Positions 1-12,254 of a stretch of DNA of 38,833 nt are shown piece by piece. The notes under the pieces are model-generated. The model was not told the origin of the DNA, did not search any database, and saw nothing but the letters and a program-made list of their open reading frames with translations. The stretch is from the NCBI GenBank assembly GCA_964455095.1, contig CAYVUV010000088.1, positions 1-38,833 on the forward strand, read 5' to 3'. Position 1 is the stretch's first letter, and each line of letters begins with the position of its first letter. Source of the DNA: CAYVUV01 sp964455095 (lineage in GTDB: Bacteria > Desulfobacterota > Binatia > HRBIN30 > CADEER01). The translations under genes and the position numbers were made by a program.

Positions 1-146
1 CCGGCGACCGTCGGGCGCAGCTGGTCGCCCACCGTATACGTATTGACCTGAAACTCGCCGCCAAGCGCGAGCAGCGCGCTGGCGCCCGCCGGCGTCAGCA
101 ACAGCACCAGCGCGGACGCGAGAGCCCCCCAGATGAGTCGGCGCAT
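1..146 (-). CDS. Secreted protein, N-terminal fragment
   Basis: The gene reads leftward off the window edge, so only the first 48 codons are visible. It starts at an ATG preceded by a purine-rich GAGGGGG site about 5 bases upstream. The product begins MRRLIWGALASALVLLLTPAG, a basic start followed by a hydrophobic core, which is a clear signal peptide. The mature part begins with GGEFQVNTYTVGDQLRPTVA. That stretch resembles the first blade of secreted repeat proteins with FQVNTYT-type motifs known from uncultured deltaproteobacterial genomes; this is recognition by eye. No enzyme motif is visible. It is divergent from the large regulator on the right, with 178 bases between their starts. Confidence 0.6.
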   Translation of the reverse strand, partial: MRRLIWGALASALVLLLTPAGASALLALGGEFQVNTYTVGDQLRPTVA

Positions 147-314
147 GTTTCCCCCTCGTCAATGTGTAGCGTAGAGCGCGAGCGTTACTCAACACCTCTT
201 CCGCAGGGAGCGCGTCGCTTCTGCGGCGCCGGGGAGGCACGGTGGGGAAGCGCGCGGAAGGCGCGGGCGTTCAATCCTTGCCAAGCTGCCGCGCGAAGGC
301 ATAGTAGCCCGCGC

Positions 315-320
315 AGGAGG
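315..320 (+). promoter_or_regulatory. Ribosome binding site for the GTG-started regulator
   Basis: A perfect AGGAGG lies 4 bases upstream of the GTG at 325. It supports that GTG rather than the upstream open frame, although the spacing is short. Confidence 0.65.
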
Positions 321-324
321 CCGA

Positions 325-5826
<5,502 letters not shown>

Positions 5827-5881
5827 GGACTCGGGTTCACAAGCTCAGCCCATAGTCCCGCTCGCCCCGAGGAGACCCAGG

Positions 5882-6661
5882 CTATCCTCGACCGCCTGGG
5901 CCGAGCGGTAACAGGAGCGCCTGCCCGACGGTGACGGCGCCTGCGCCGCTTGGCAGGCCCGTTTCGAAGCGAGCGGCGGAGGAGCTCTCTCCGAAGGTTC
6001 CGAGCAGACGATCCCACAGCGTGAGGATCGTTCCGAAGTTGCTGTCGAGCTCCGGGCGCCGATTCGCGTGGTGCCGGCGATGCAGCGCAGGCGTCACCAG
6101 GAGTCTGGCGAGTCGCTGTTCAAGTCGCAACGGGAGCCCGATGTTGCCGTGCTCGAACAGATTCGCAAATGCGAACACCACCTCGAACACCACCACCGCC
6201 ACCGCGGGAGCACCAAGCAACACCACCGCCAGCAGCCGGATCGGCAGCGACAAGAGCAGTTCCCCCGGATGAAAACGCACCGCCGTCGACACCGTGAAGC
6301 TCGTGTCCGAGTGATGCACCTGGTGAAAGCGCCACAAGAACGAAACTTGGTGATTGGCTCGGTGCCAGGCGTAGGAGACGAAATCCAAAGCCAGAACGGT
6401 GACGAGCGCGCTGGCCCATGCCGGTGCAGCAACGTTGTTCAACAGCCCTGCCTGCGCCGTGCCCGCCCAACGCGCCACGGTGCAGGCGCAGGCGCCGCAG
6501 ACGACGGACATGACGACTCCGTTGATCAACCACAGCGCGACGTTCACCCACCGGCCCCGGTAGAGTCGATCGTGGGGGCGCCGGTGCTGTAGAGCGAGCC
6601 CGAAGGCAGCCGCGGCCCCAAAGCCCGCGATGCGTATGACCTGGAACTCGGACTCGCTCAC
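5882..6661 (-). CDS. Sterol desaturase / fatty acid hydroxylase family protein
   Basis: This is an integral-membrane di-iron enzyme of the fatty acid hydroxylase superfamily. Its histidine boxes are HRANH (H100, H104), HQVHH (H113, H116, H117) and HRRHH (H194, H197, H198), with EHGN around H171. Hydrophobic segments lie near 10-25, 41-65, 81-97 and 140-168. At 259 residues it has the family's usual bacterial length. Members hydroxylate or desaturate membrane lipids such as sterols, fatty acids or alkylglycerols; the substrate here cannot be read from sequence. The start is a GTG, with AAGGT about 9 bases upstream. It lies 66 bases downstream of the methyltransferase on the same strand and converges on the sigma-54 regulator. 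A role in lipid modification together with its neighbours is inference. Confidence 0.85.
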   Translation of the reverse strand: MSESEFQVIRIAGFGAAAAFGLALQHRRPHDRLYRGRWVNVALWLINGVVMSVVCGACACTVARWAGTAQAGLLNNVAAPAWASALVTVLALDFVSYAWHRANHQVSFLWRFHQVHHSDTSFTVSTAVRFHPGELLLSLPIRLLAVVLLGAPAVAVVVFEVVFAFANLFEHGNIGLPLRLEQRLARLLVTPALHRRHHANRRPELDSNFGTILTLWDRLLGTFGESSSAARFETGLPSGAGAVTVGQALLLPLGPGGRG

Positions 6662-6727
6662 GGCAGTTGACCTTAACAGCGCGGAGGATCGGTGGCCACA
6701 GATCCAACCGCGGCGCGGAGACCGTCG

Positions 6728-7339
6728 TCAGCGATGCGCGCTGGTGAATGCGGTTTGATCAGGCGACCGCTCGCAGGCGATCGCTCTGAAGCCGCAGCAG
6801 GCCAGCAGCGATTCAACCTCGTCCGCTTCATGGAAGCGATAGACGGAAGGCGGGAACGCGGCCGTGCGCTCGTCGCTGCGGGCGCGAAAGCCGAGGACGA
6901 AGCGGCCACCGGGTTTCAGCACGCGTAGGATCTCGCGCAGCTGGTTCTCTGGTTCGGGCCAGAAGTACAGAACGTGGACGCAATAAACCTTGTCGAAGGA
7001 ACAGTCGGAGAAGGGAAGCGGCGCGGCGTCCGACATCTTGAGTGCAACGCGCCCAGCGGCGATGTGGTGCCGGTTCTCGCGCGACGCCATGCGCACCATC
7101 TGTTGCGAGATGTCCACCCCGGCAACGAAACCCTGCGGCACTGCCTCCGCGGCGCGCTGGATCGTGCGGCCATGCCCGAAGCCCACCTCGAGCACACGGT
7201 CGGTTGACGCGAGGTGGAGCAGTCGGAGCGCGTATTCGTTGGCAAGCGCGGTTTCCGTGGCCATGACGCGGCCGATCAGCCGGCCGATCACGCCGGTTGG
7301 ACAGCGCGACTGTCGGGCGATGAATTCGGGGCGGCGCAT
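6728..7339 (-). CDS. Class I SAM-dependent methyltransferase
   Basis: The 203-residue protein has a methyltransferase-11 type Rossmann fold. Motif I, VLEVGFGHG (49-57), binds SAM. It is followed by AGVDISQQMV (acidic end of beta-2), the APLPFSDCSFDKVY segment, and LREILRVLKPGGRFVLGF, the usual post-motif strand before beta-5. It resembles ubiquinone/menaquinone-type and small-molecule methyltransferases, but the substrate is unknown. I chose the ATG at 7339 (MRRPEFIARQ) because an open frame further upstream would run into the acyltransferase gene and lacks family similarity. The Shine-Dalgarno site is weak (AGTGAG). The gene lies 56 bases downstream of the acyltransferase stop and probably belongs to the same transcript. 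Confidence 0.8.
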   Translation of the reverse strand: MRRPEFIARQSRCPTGVIGRLIGRVMATETALANEYALRLLHLASTDRVLEVGFGHGRTIQRAAEAVPQGFVAGVDISQQMVRMASRENRHHIAAGRVALKMSDAAPLPFSDCSFDKVYCVHVLYFWPEPENQLREILRVLKPGGRFVLGFRARSDERTAAFPPSVYRFHEADEVESLLACCGFRAIACERSPDQTAFTSAHR

Positions 7340-7395
7340 ACGGCTCACTGAGATGGTGCACCAGGGGTCCGCCGGACGTGGGAACCCTTGGTGCG

Positions 7396-9093
7396 TCACC
7401 CCGCTGCCGAGCTCTCCTGGCACGTTCGGGCCTCCGAACCGACTCGCAGCCATGTTGTCGTGCGGCCGAAGAGCGGCACTCCGAGATAGCCCCTGAGGTG
7501 CAGCCGATCGTCTCCATCGAACCAGAGCTGACAATGGTAGGTCCGCCCGCTCACGGGGTCGTACACCCTACAGGTCTCCGCCGCGTCACCGCTGGGTGTT
7601 GCACTTGCGGCGCGGAGTATTTCGAGCCCGAGGACCGAACGCGCACGCTGCTCTGAGCTGGGATTGTTGCGATCGCGTAGCTCGCACCCATCCTCATCGA
7701 ACGGTGAGCGCAACCACACGACCCGCCCGCACAGATCTCCGTCGCATGGCGTGATCTCGACCTGGGCCGCTCCGCCTTCCGCGTACCAGCGCCCCAACGG
7801 ATTGACCGCGGCTGCGCGATTCTCCCCGCTCGCTGCGGCAGTGGTGGCAACGGCCCAGGCCGCGACGATGAGAATTGCCGCGGTGGCCCCCGCCGCCAGG
7901 TGCCGGGGGGCGAGTCGCCCCCTCCCCTTCATCCCGCAGAGGAACCGCGTCACGGAGAACGGGCGAACGAGCAGGTGGTAAGCCGACAGTGTCAGGCTGC
8001 TCGAGACAACGAGAAGGAGGACGAACTTCGTCCACATGCCGAGCGGGAGTTGGATCAGAAAATATCCGGGGATGACGATGGCGGACTGATGCAGCAGGTA
8101 GACGGGAAACGCGGACTCAGTGAGGTAGCGCAGGGTTGGCGTGCTGAACGACAGGTGCTGGCGGCTCCAACCGAGAAAGGCAATGACGAAGCACCAGCCT
8201 GCGACGGCTACCGTCGCCAGCAGAAGCGGCGGCGACGTGACCCCGCCGAGCACTCCGATCAACAAGACGGCGGTGGCGCCGCACGCGATCGCGAAGGCGC
8301 GCCGGCGCTCTTGCTGCACGACCGCCTCGAGGCGAGAGAACCGCGCCAGCAAGAAGCCGCAGAGCAGGTACGTGCTGTAGTAGGCCACGTTGGCCCAGTC
8401 CTGCAGCAGGTTCGGCAGGCCTGGCCAGCGCTCGCGCATGGTGAGCTGAATCGCAATCAGCGGCACGAGCGGAGCGTATGCCCACGCGGCGCGGACGGCA
8501 CCGCGAAACCAGGGGCTCGGCCGCCGCGCGTACTGAAGCAGTGGCAAGTAGAGGACCGTGAAGATCAGCAGGTACGCGATGAACCAGAGGTGGGCCCAGG
8601 TGAAGCGCGCCGGGTCAGTGAAAAAGGTCGGCAGAAACTCCCAGAAGCTCTCGTCGAACGGCGCGGCGACGGGCAGTCCCGAAGGGATGACTTGCCGAAA
8701 ACTCTCCTGCAGCTCGGGAGCGACGTACAGTCCGGTGTAGTTCGCGTCGAGTCCATTCGAGCGCTCGAGAAACTTGATCGACGGCATGAGCAGCACGCAG
8801 CCCGCCGCGAGCGGAACGAAAAGGCGGAAGAACCGTTCGCGGAGGAACTCTCGCGGGCCCCGCAGCGTCAGGGAGGAATAGGCCGACCACCCAGCGAGCA
8901 GGAAGAAGAGCGGCATGTGCCACAGACCAATGAAGCCACACAGGATGAGGAAGACGAAGGACGCGTCGGCGTTGCGGATGTGGAAGAAAGGAGCCGGGTT
9001 GAACACCATCCCGACGTGGAAGAGCAACAGCAGGTAGGTGGCGAACACGCGCAGCCAGTCGATGTCGAAGCGTCTCTCGGAATCGGGATTCAT
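7396..9093 (-). CDS. Acyltransferase-3 membrane protein with C-terminal DUF2147 domain
   Basis: The 565-residue protein starts with an acyltransferase-3 (OafA/OpgC-like) domain at about 1-400. It has about ten hydrophobic segments and the conserved His in the first one (DWLRVFATYLLLLFH, H26). The family moves acyl groups onto extracytoplasmic glycans, lipids or other acceptors. After the last helix (WAVATTAAASG) a DUF2147 domain follows at about 431-552. It is recognised from NPLGRWYAEGG, VEITPCDGDLCGRVVWL, LRDRNNPS and YDPVSGRTYHCQL. DUF2147 is normally a small secreted protein of unknown function, so this fusion would tether it outside the membrane. The start ATG lies 3 bases after the TetR stop, so the two genes form an operon and TetR control is likely. 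Cysteines at CDGDLC and YHC could form a disulfide. Confidence 0.87.
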   Translation of the reverse strand: MNPDSERRFDIDWLRVFATYLLLLFHVGMVFNPAPFFHIRNADASFVFLILCGFIGLWHMPLFFLLAGWSAYSSLTLRGPREFLRERFFRLFVPLAAGCVLLMPSIKFLERSNGLDANYTGLYVAPELQESFRQVIPSGLPVAAPFDESFWEFLPTFFTDPARFTWAHLWFIAYLLIFTVLYLPLLQYARRPSPWFRGAVRAAWAYAPLVPLIAIQLTMRERWPGLPNLLQDWANVAYYSTYLLCGFLLARFSRLEAVVQQERRRAFAIACGATAVLLIGVLGGVTSPPLLLATVAVAGWCFVIAFLGWSRQHLSFSTPTLRYLTESAFPVYLLHQSAIVIPGYFLIQLPLGMWTKFVLLLVVSSSLTLSAYHLLVRPFSVTRFLCGMKGRGRLAPRHLAAGATAAILIVAAWAVATTAAASGENRAAAVNPLGRWYAEGGAAQVEITPCDGDLCGRVVWLRSPFDEDGCELRDRNNPSSEQRARSVLGLEILRAASATPSGDAAETCRVYDPVSGRTYHCQLWFDGDDRLHLRGYLGVPLFGRTTTWLRVGSEARTCQESSAAG

Positions 9094-9096
9094 GCG

Positions 9097-9792
9097 CTAC
9101 TCCTTCACCAATGCGTCGCGGATCAGTTGAACCACCGTGCTCTGCACGACCTGCTCCTCGACGACCTGTGGATGCGGATCCCAGTGGCGGTGCACGGCCC
9201 AGAAGACCGTGGTCTCGATGATCAGGCGCGCCACCACGGCCGTGTCTGGCACGGCGCGCAGCTTGTCGCGCCGAATCCGGTCCTGGATGTACTGCTCGAG
9301 AGACGCGATCAGCCCGCCGCGCACGCCCTCGAACCAGAGCGCGGCCAGCTCGGGCATATCCGGCGCCGAGCGGTCCATCAGCTTGAGCCCGTGGCGATTG
9401 CGCGCCATGGCACCGTAGAGCTCGACCACGATGGCCTCGATCTCGCCGCGCACGTCGGTGACCCGCTGCCGCGCCAGCGCTGCGCCCAGGGCCGGGAAGG
9501 ATTGGTTCTCGGCCAGGCGCTGGCGCACGTAGTCCAGCGTCGCGCCGGGCTTCGGCGTGGGCACCGGCAGCGACGGCGGGTTCTTGAACGGTCGCTCGGC
9601 GTCGGCGTACTGCGCCACCAGGTCGAACAGCGCCTCCTTGCTCTCGACGTACAGATAGAGGGTGCCTTTGGCGACGCCGAGCGCGTCGGCCACGTCGGCC
9701 ATCTGCGTGCGCCGGTACCCCTGATCGATGAAAACCCGAGTGGCGCAGTCGACGAGCTGTTCGAGCCGTCCGGTCGGAATGCTGCGAGCCAT
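9097..9792 (-). CDS. TetR/AcrR family transcriptional regulator
   Basis: The 231-residue repressor has an N-terminal TetR helix-turn-helix (about 12-58), including LVDCATRVFIDQGYRRTQM and VADALGVAKGTLYLYVESKE. The C-terminal ligand-binding and dimerisation region is larger and less conserved. Such proteins bind palindromic operators and release DNA when a ligand binds. The ATG at 9792 is the only start that leaves the usual N-terminus. It sits directly below a strong promoter whose spacer is a 7-5-7 inverted repeat, so autorepression is expected. The gene is 3 bases upstream of the acyltransferase-DUF2147 gene. The ligand is unknown. A TetR-controlled membrane lipid or envelope-acyl module is a reasonable inference. 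Confidence 0.93.
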   Translation of the reverse strand: MARSIPTGRLEQLVDCATRVFIDQGYRRTQMADVADALGVAKGTLYLYVESKEALFDLVAQYADAERPFKNPPSLPVPTPKPGATLDYVRQRLAENQSFPALGAALARQRVTDVRGEIEAIVVELYGAMARNRHGLKLMDRSAPDMPELAALWFEGVRGGLIASLEQYIQDRIRRDKLRAVPDTAVVARLIIETTVFWAVHRHWDPHPQVVEEQVVQSTVVQLIRDALVKE

Positions 9793-9799
9793 GCGCCCA

Positions 9800-9827
9800 T
9801 TTATAACTGACCGACTGGGTCAGTCAA
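9800..9827 (-). promoter_or_regulatory. Promoter with palindromic TetR operator, near-leaderless start
   Basis: Read on the minus strand there is TTGACT (-35), 16 bases, then TATAAA (-10). The spacer and -35 edge carry the inverted repeat ACTGACC-GACTG-GGTCAGT (9806-9824), with perfect 7-base arms. Repressor bound there would block polymerase. The predicted transcription start is about one base upstream of the TetR ATG, so no Shine-Dalgarno leader exists. Confidence 0.75.
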
Positions 9828-10041
9828 GCTAAATGTCCACATCGTTGAGCGAGATATCGCCGTCGTACCGTTTTCGGAAGAGACGCGGCCGGGCTGGGCC
9901 GTTCTTCCCTCTACCGGTCCATAGAGCGGGCACAGGGCAGCGACCAATCAGCGTGCGCGCGCGGTGTGAGTGAGACTGGGCCGGGGGAAGAGCGCCCCAG
10001 GTCGGGACGACCTGGGGGGCAATACAACGCGAATCTGAAGA

Positions 10042-10731
10042 TCACATCATCGGATCACCCGGCCCCATGTGGCCGGGCATGTGCACGCAACCCACCGGCA
10101 TGCACACATCACGCGTGTTGGGATTGTGATCATCGCAATCGCCATTGTCGGTGCAGGCCGCACGGGGAGTGGGCTGCGGGGTTGCCAGCGGCGCCGGCTG
10201 TGCGATCACCACGCCTGGGACTGCGAACGTGTTGCCATCGGCATCGAGAACCGCCACCTGGTCGATCAGAACTCTCGACCAATCTGTCGCCGTTGGAAGC
10301 GTCACGGGCACTTGTACGAGCGCCGCCCCGTTGGTCAGGGTGAATTCCTGATCAATGGTGAGGGGTTCCTCCGCACCCGAGCCCGAGCTCAGGCGTCCGG
10401 CAAACACCAGCTGGTTTCCCGTCCTGCTGATGAGCCCGTCGGGGTCGGAAACCCCGGAGAGACGCAACAGAAGCCACACGCGAGGTTGTCCTCCCTCGTC
10501 GCGCGGCAGCGAGGGTGCAGGCATCATCCCCCGAGAGCTGTACATGTGCTGACCGATCATCAGCATCCCTCGTCTGACCTGCGTCAGCGAATTCGTCGGC
10601 GAGACCAGGTTGATCCCTGTTCGCCGCCCGCCACCCATGCCATCGCTGTCGTGCATCATCTGGGCAGCGACAGGCAGGGCAAGAAAGGCAGCGGCAGTTG
10701 CGGTGACGATCAAGGCACCGGAGCGTTTCAT
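10042..10731 (-). CDS. Secreted Met/His-containing protein with Cys-rich tail
   Basis: The 229-residue protein begins with a signal peptide (MKRSGALIVTATAAAFLALP, cleavage near VAAQ). Next comes a Met/His-rich stretch (QMMHDSDGMGG, GMLMIGQHMYSSRGMM), then a beta-rich central part with no recognised family. A PTP-rich linker leads to a Cys-rich tail (CTDNGDCDDHN, DVCMPVGCVHMPGHMG). The tail resembles calcium-binding, disulfide-bonded repeats seen in secreted proteins of deltaproteobacterial lineages. Met/His clusters would suit copper or other soft metals, but that is inference from composition and from the metal-efflux genes upstream. AGGAGG at 10741-10746 is 9 bases from this ATG and only 3 from an earlier ATG at 10737, so I chose 10731. 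It lies 132 bases below the preceding gene. Confidence 0.65.
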   Translation of the reverse strand: MKRSGALIVTATAAAFLALPVAAQMMHDSDGMGGGRRTGINLVSPTNSLTQVRRGMLMIGQHMYSSRGMMPAPSLPRDEGGQPRVWLLLRLSGVSDPDGLISRTGNQLVFAGRLSSGSGAEEPLTIDQEFTLTNGAALVQVPVTLPTATDWSRVLIDQVAVLDADGNTFAVPGVVIAQPAPLATPQPTPRAACTDNGDCDDHNPNTRDVCMPVGCVHMPGHMGPGDPMM

Positions 10732-10740
10732 CGGCATCGG

Positions 10741-10746
10741 CCTCCT
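10741..10746 (-). promoter_or_regulatory. Start-deciding ribosome binding site
   Basis: AGGAGG on the minus strand precedes two in-frame ATG codons, at spacings of 3 bases (10737) and 9 bases (10731). The spacing favours the second. Confidence 0.6.
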
Positions 10747-10863
10747 GGCAAAGCGTCGAGCAAAGGTGAGGCCATCATCTGCACGCGCACATCCTTGGCG
10801 TCGGAGGGACAAATGAGCGGGGCGGTTCTCAGGAGCGGGAGTCGCCTTCGCTCTGAGCTGCAA

Positions 10864-12039
10864 TTAGTGCTCAGCGGCGATGGATCGGGGGCGGACGAAG
10901 CCGAAGACAGGAAGCCGTGCTCCCTCGAGGATCCACCGCCGGACCAGGTCGATCCGATCGGCATCGAGCGGGTCGCCGACAAGCGGCATTCGACCTCCCT
11001 GGCCAAGAGGTGGCCCGAGAAGCTTGGTCAGCAGGAAGCTGTTACCGGGGTGACCGGGATCAACCAGCAACATCCCGGCATTGCGCGCCGCGAGCACGTC
11101 AGGGGGAACACCGACGAGCTCATCGAAGGAAGCGCCGGCCTCCAATACCAGGTTGCCCGTGGTGCTCTGCGCGTCGTGACATGACCGGGTCGCGCAGGTC
11201 GGCGTGAAAATGAGGGCTTGGATCTCCTCGAACGTGACGCGCGGCAGGCCGCGGCAGTCGCGGAAAATGGCAGTGACTACCACGGCGAGCTCATCGTCGG
11301 TCACCGCGCCACTGCCGTCTCCATCCACGGGGCAGGTTCGCGGATCCGCCACCTCGGCGGCGATCCGGACACTATGAACCAGCTCCGCGCTCGTCACTCT
11401 CCTGTCATCGTTGCAGTCGCCCCAACATGGCGGTGGTGTTGCTGTAGGCACAGGGGTCGCGGTCGGGGTCGCGAGATTCAGCGTCGGCTCAGCGTTGGTC
11501 ACGGTCACCGTGAACGGCTGAGATTCGGAGTAGAGGGGTGAATCGGTGGTGAGCTTGTAGGTGATGCGATAGTCGCCAAACTCGTCCGCCGGCAAGAGGA
11601 GCTGCCAGGACGGGTGACCGTGAATGTCGGGCATGGTCCCAACCTTTGCCGAGTCGCCGGCGGCTGAGAGCCGGCGGCCGTTCAGGTTGATTGCGAGTCC
11701 CGAATCCGCGGACAGGATCTCGATCCGCACCGTCGTTCCATCGGCGAGCGGGTAATAGCCGTCCCCGGGAACATCTTGCTCGGGGGATATGAACCCGGGG
11801 TCAATCGTACTGTAAAGGCAAGGCGACGGGCTCGGCGCACAGAAGGCCAAATATGTCCGCACCTTCTCGGCGGCAAAATCCCATTGCACCGTGAGCGAGC
11901 CACCACCGGCAGAGGTCGACCAGATCTGCATGCACGCGACGCCGACACAGGCGTGGCTTCTCCCTGCAGCCAACAGCGCAATGCTGGTCGCGAGGACGGC
12001 AATCCACGCCAAACGGCAGTGTCTAGTCCACCACCTCAC
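10864..12039 (-). CDS. Secreted protein with dockerin-like EF-hand and CX4CH haem-type domain
   Basis: The 391-residue protein has a signal peptide (about 1-30). An unrecognised beta domain follows (31-185), containing HGHPSWQLLLP and DYRITYKLTTDSP. A TPTATPVPTATPPP linker lies at 191-204. A dockerin-like pair of calcium loops follows (GDCNDDRRVT and DGDGSGAVTDDE, 207-251). The C-terminal module resembles small cytochrome-c-like domains: CATRSCH (282-288) is a CX4CH site, and M351 in GGRMPL could be the second haem ligand. Whether haem binds is unproven; canonical sites are CXXCH. The GTG start overlaps the previous stop by 4 bases (GTGA), so the two are translationally coupled. It is probably the late part of the RND/P-type ATPase operon. 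Confidence 0.75.
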   Translation of the reverse strand: MRWWTRHCRLAWIAVLATSIALLAAGRSHACVGVACMQIWSTSAGGGSLTVQWDFAAEKVRTYLAFCAPSPSPCLYSTIDPGFISPEQDVPGDGYYPLADGTTVRIEILSADSGLAINLNGRRLSAAGDSAKVGTMPDIHGHPSWQLLLPADEFGDYRITYKLTTDSPLYSESQPFTVTVTNAEPTLNLATPTATPVPTATPPPCWGDCNDDRRVTSAELVHSVRIAAEVADPRTCPVDGDGSGAVTDDELAVVVTAIFRDCRGLPRVTFEEIQALIFTPTCATRSCHDAQSTTGNLVLEAGASFDELVGVPPDVLAARNAGMLLVDPGHPGNSFLLTKLLGPPLGQGGRMPLVGDPLDADRIDLVRRWILEGARLPVFGFVRPRSIAAEH

Positions 12040-12254
12040 TCGTCCTCCAGTTGGTAGGTGAGCGTGTACTGCTCGGACCGCTGGTACAGGGTGTTGGAAG
12101 CCGTCTGCTCGAAGGTTACGCCCCAGCCGTCTTCCTGAACCGCGCCGTCGTCAACGAGGACCTGTGCCTCGATATCGGCATGGAAAGGCACTTCGCCGAG
12201 GTCCAGGGATTCGCCCACCTCATCGACAGCCACGGAGCCCATCTTGAAGCTCAT
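12036..12254 (-). CDS. 72-residue protein coupled to the P-type ATPase
   Basis: I do not recognise this family. The product is small and acidic (start MSFKMGSVAVDEVGESLDLG, end YTLTYQLEDE), with no signal peptide, membrane segment or cysteine; alternating polar and hydrophobic residues suggest beta strands. It is bounded by overlaps on both sides. Its ATG shares one base with the ATPase stop (TGATG), and an in-frame GTG 3 bases earlier would overlap by 4. Its own stop overlaps the GTG of the next gene by 4 bases. Such tight packing argues that it is real and made in step with the ATPase. A role as ATPase partner or regulator is possible but unsupported by sequence. Alternatives: a cupredoxin-like fragment or a spurious ORF. 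Confidence 0.5.
   Translation of the reverse strand: MSFKMGSVAVDEVGESLDLGEVPFHADIEAQVLVDDGAVQEDGWGVTFEQTASNTLYQRSEQYTLTYQLEDE

Noticed and set aside
7900..9810. A 636-codon frame opposite the acyltransferase and TetR genes
   Set aside because: It is a shadow frame crossing two real genes and the TetR promoter, with low-complexity charged composition.
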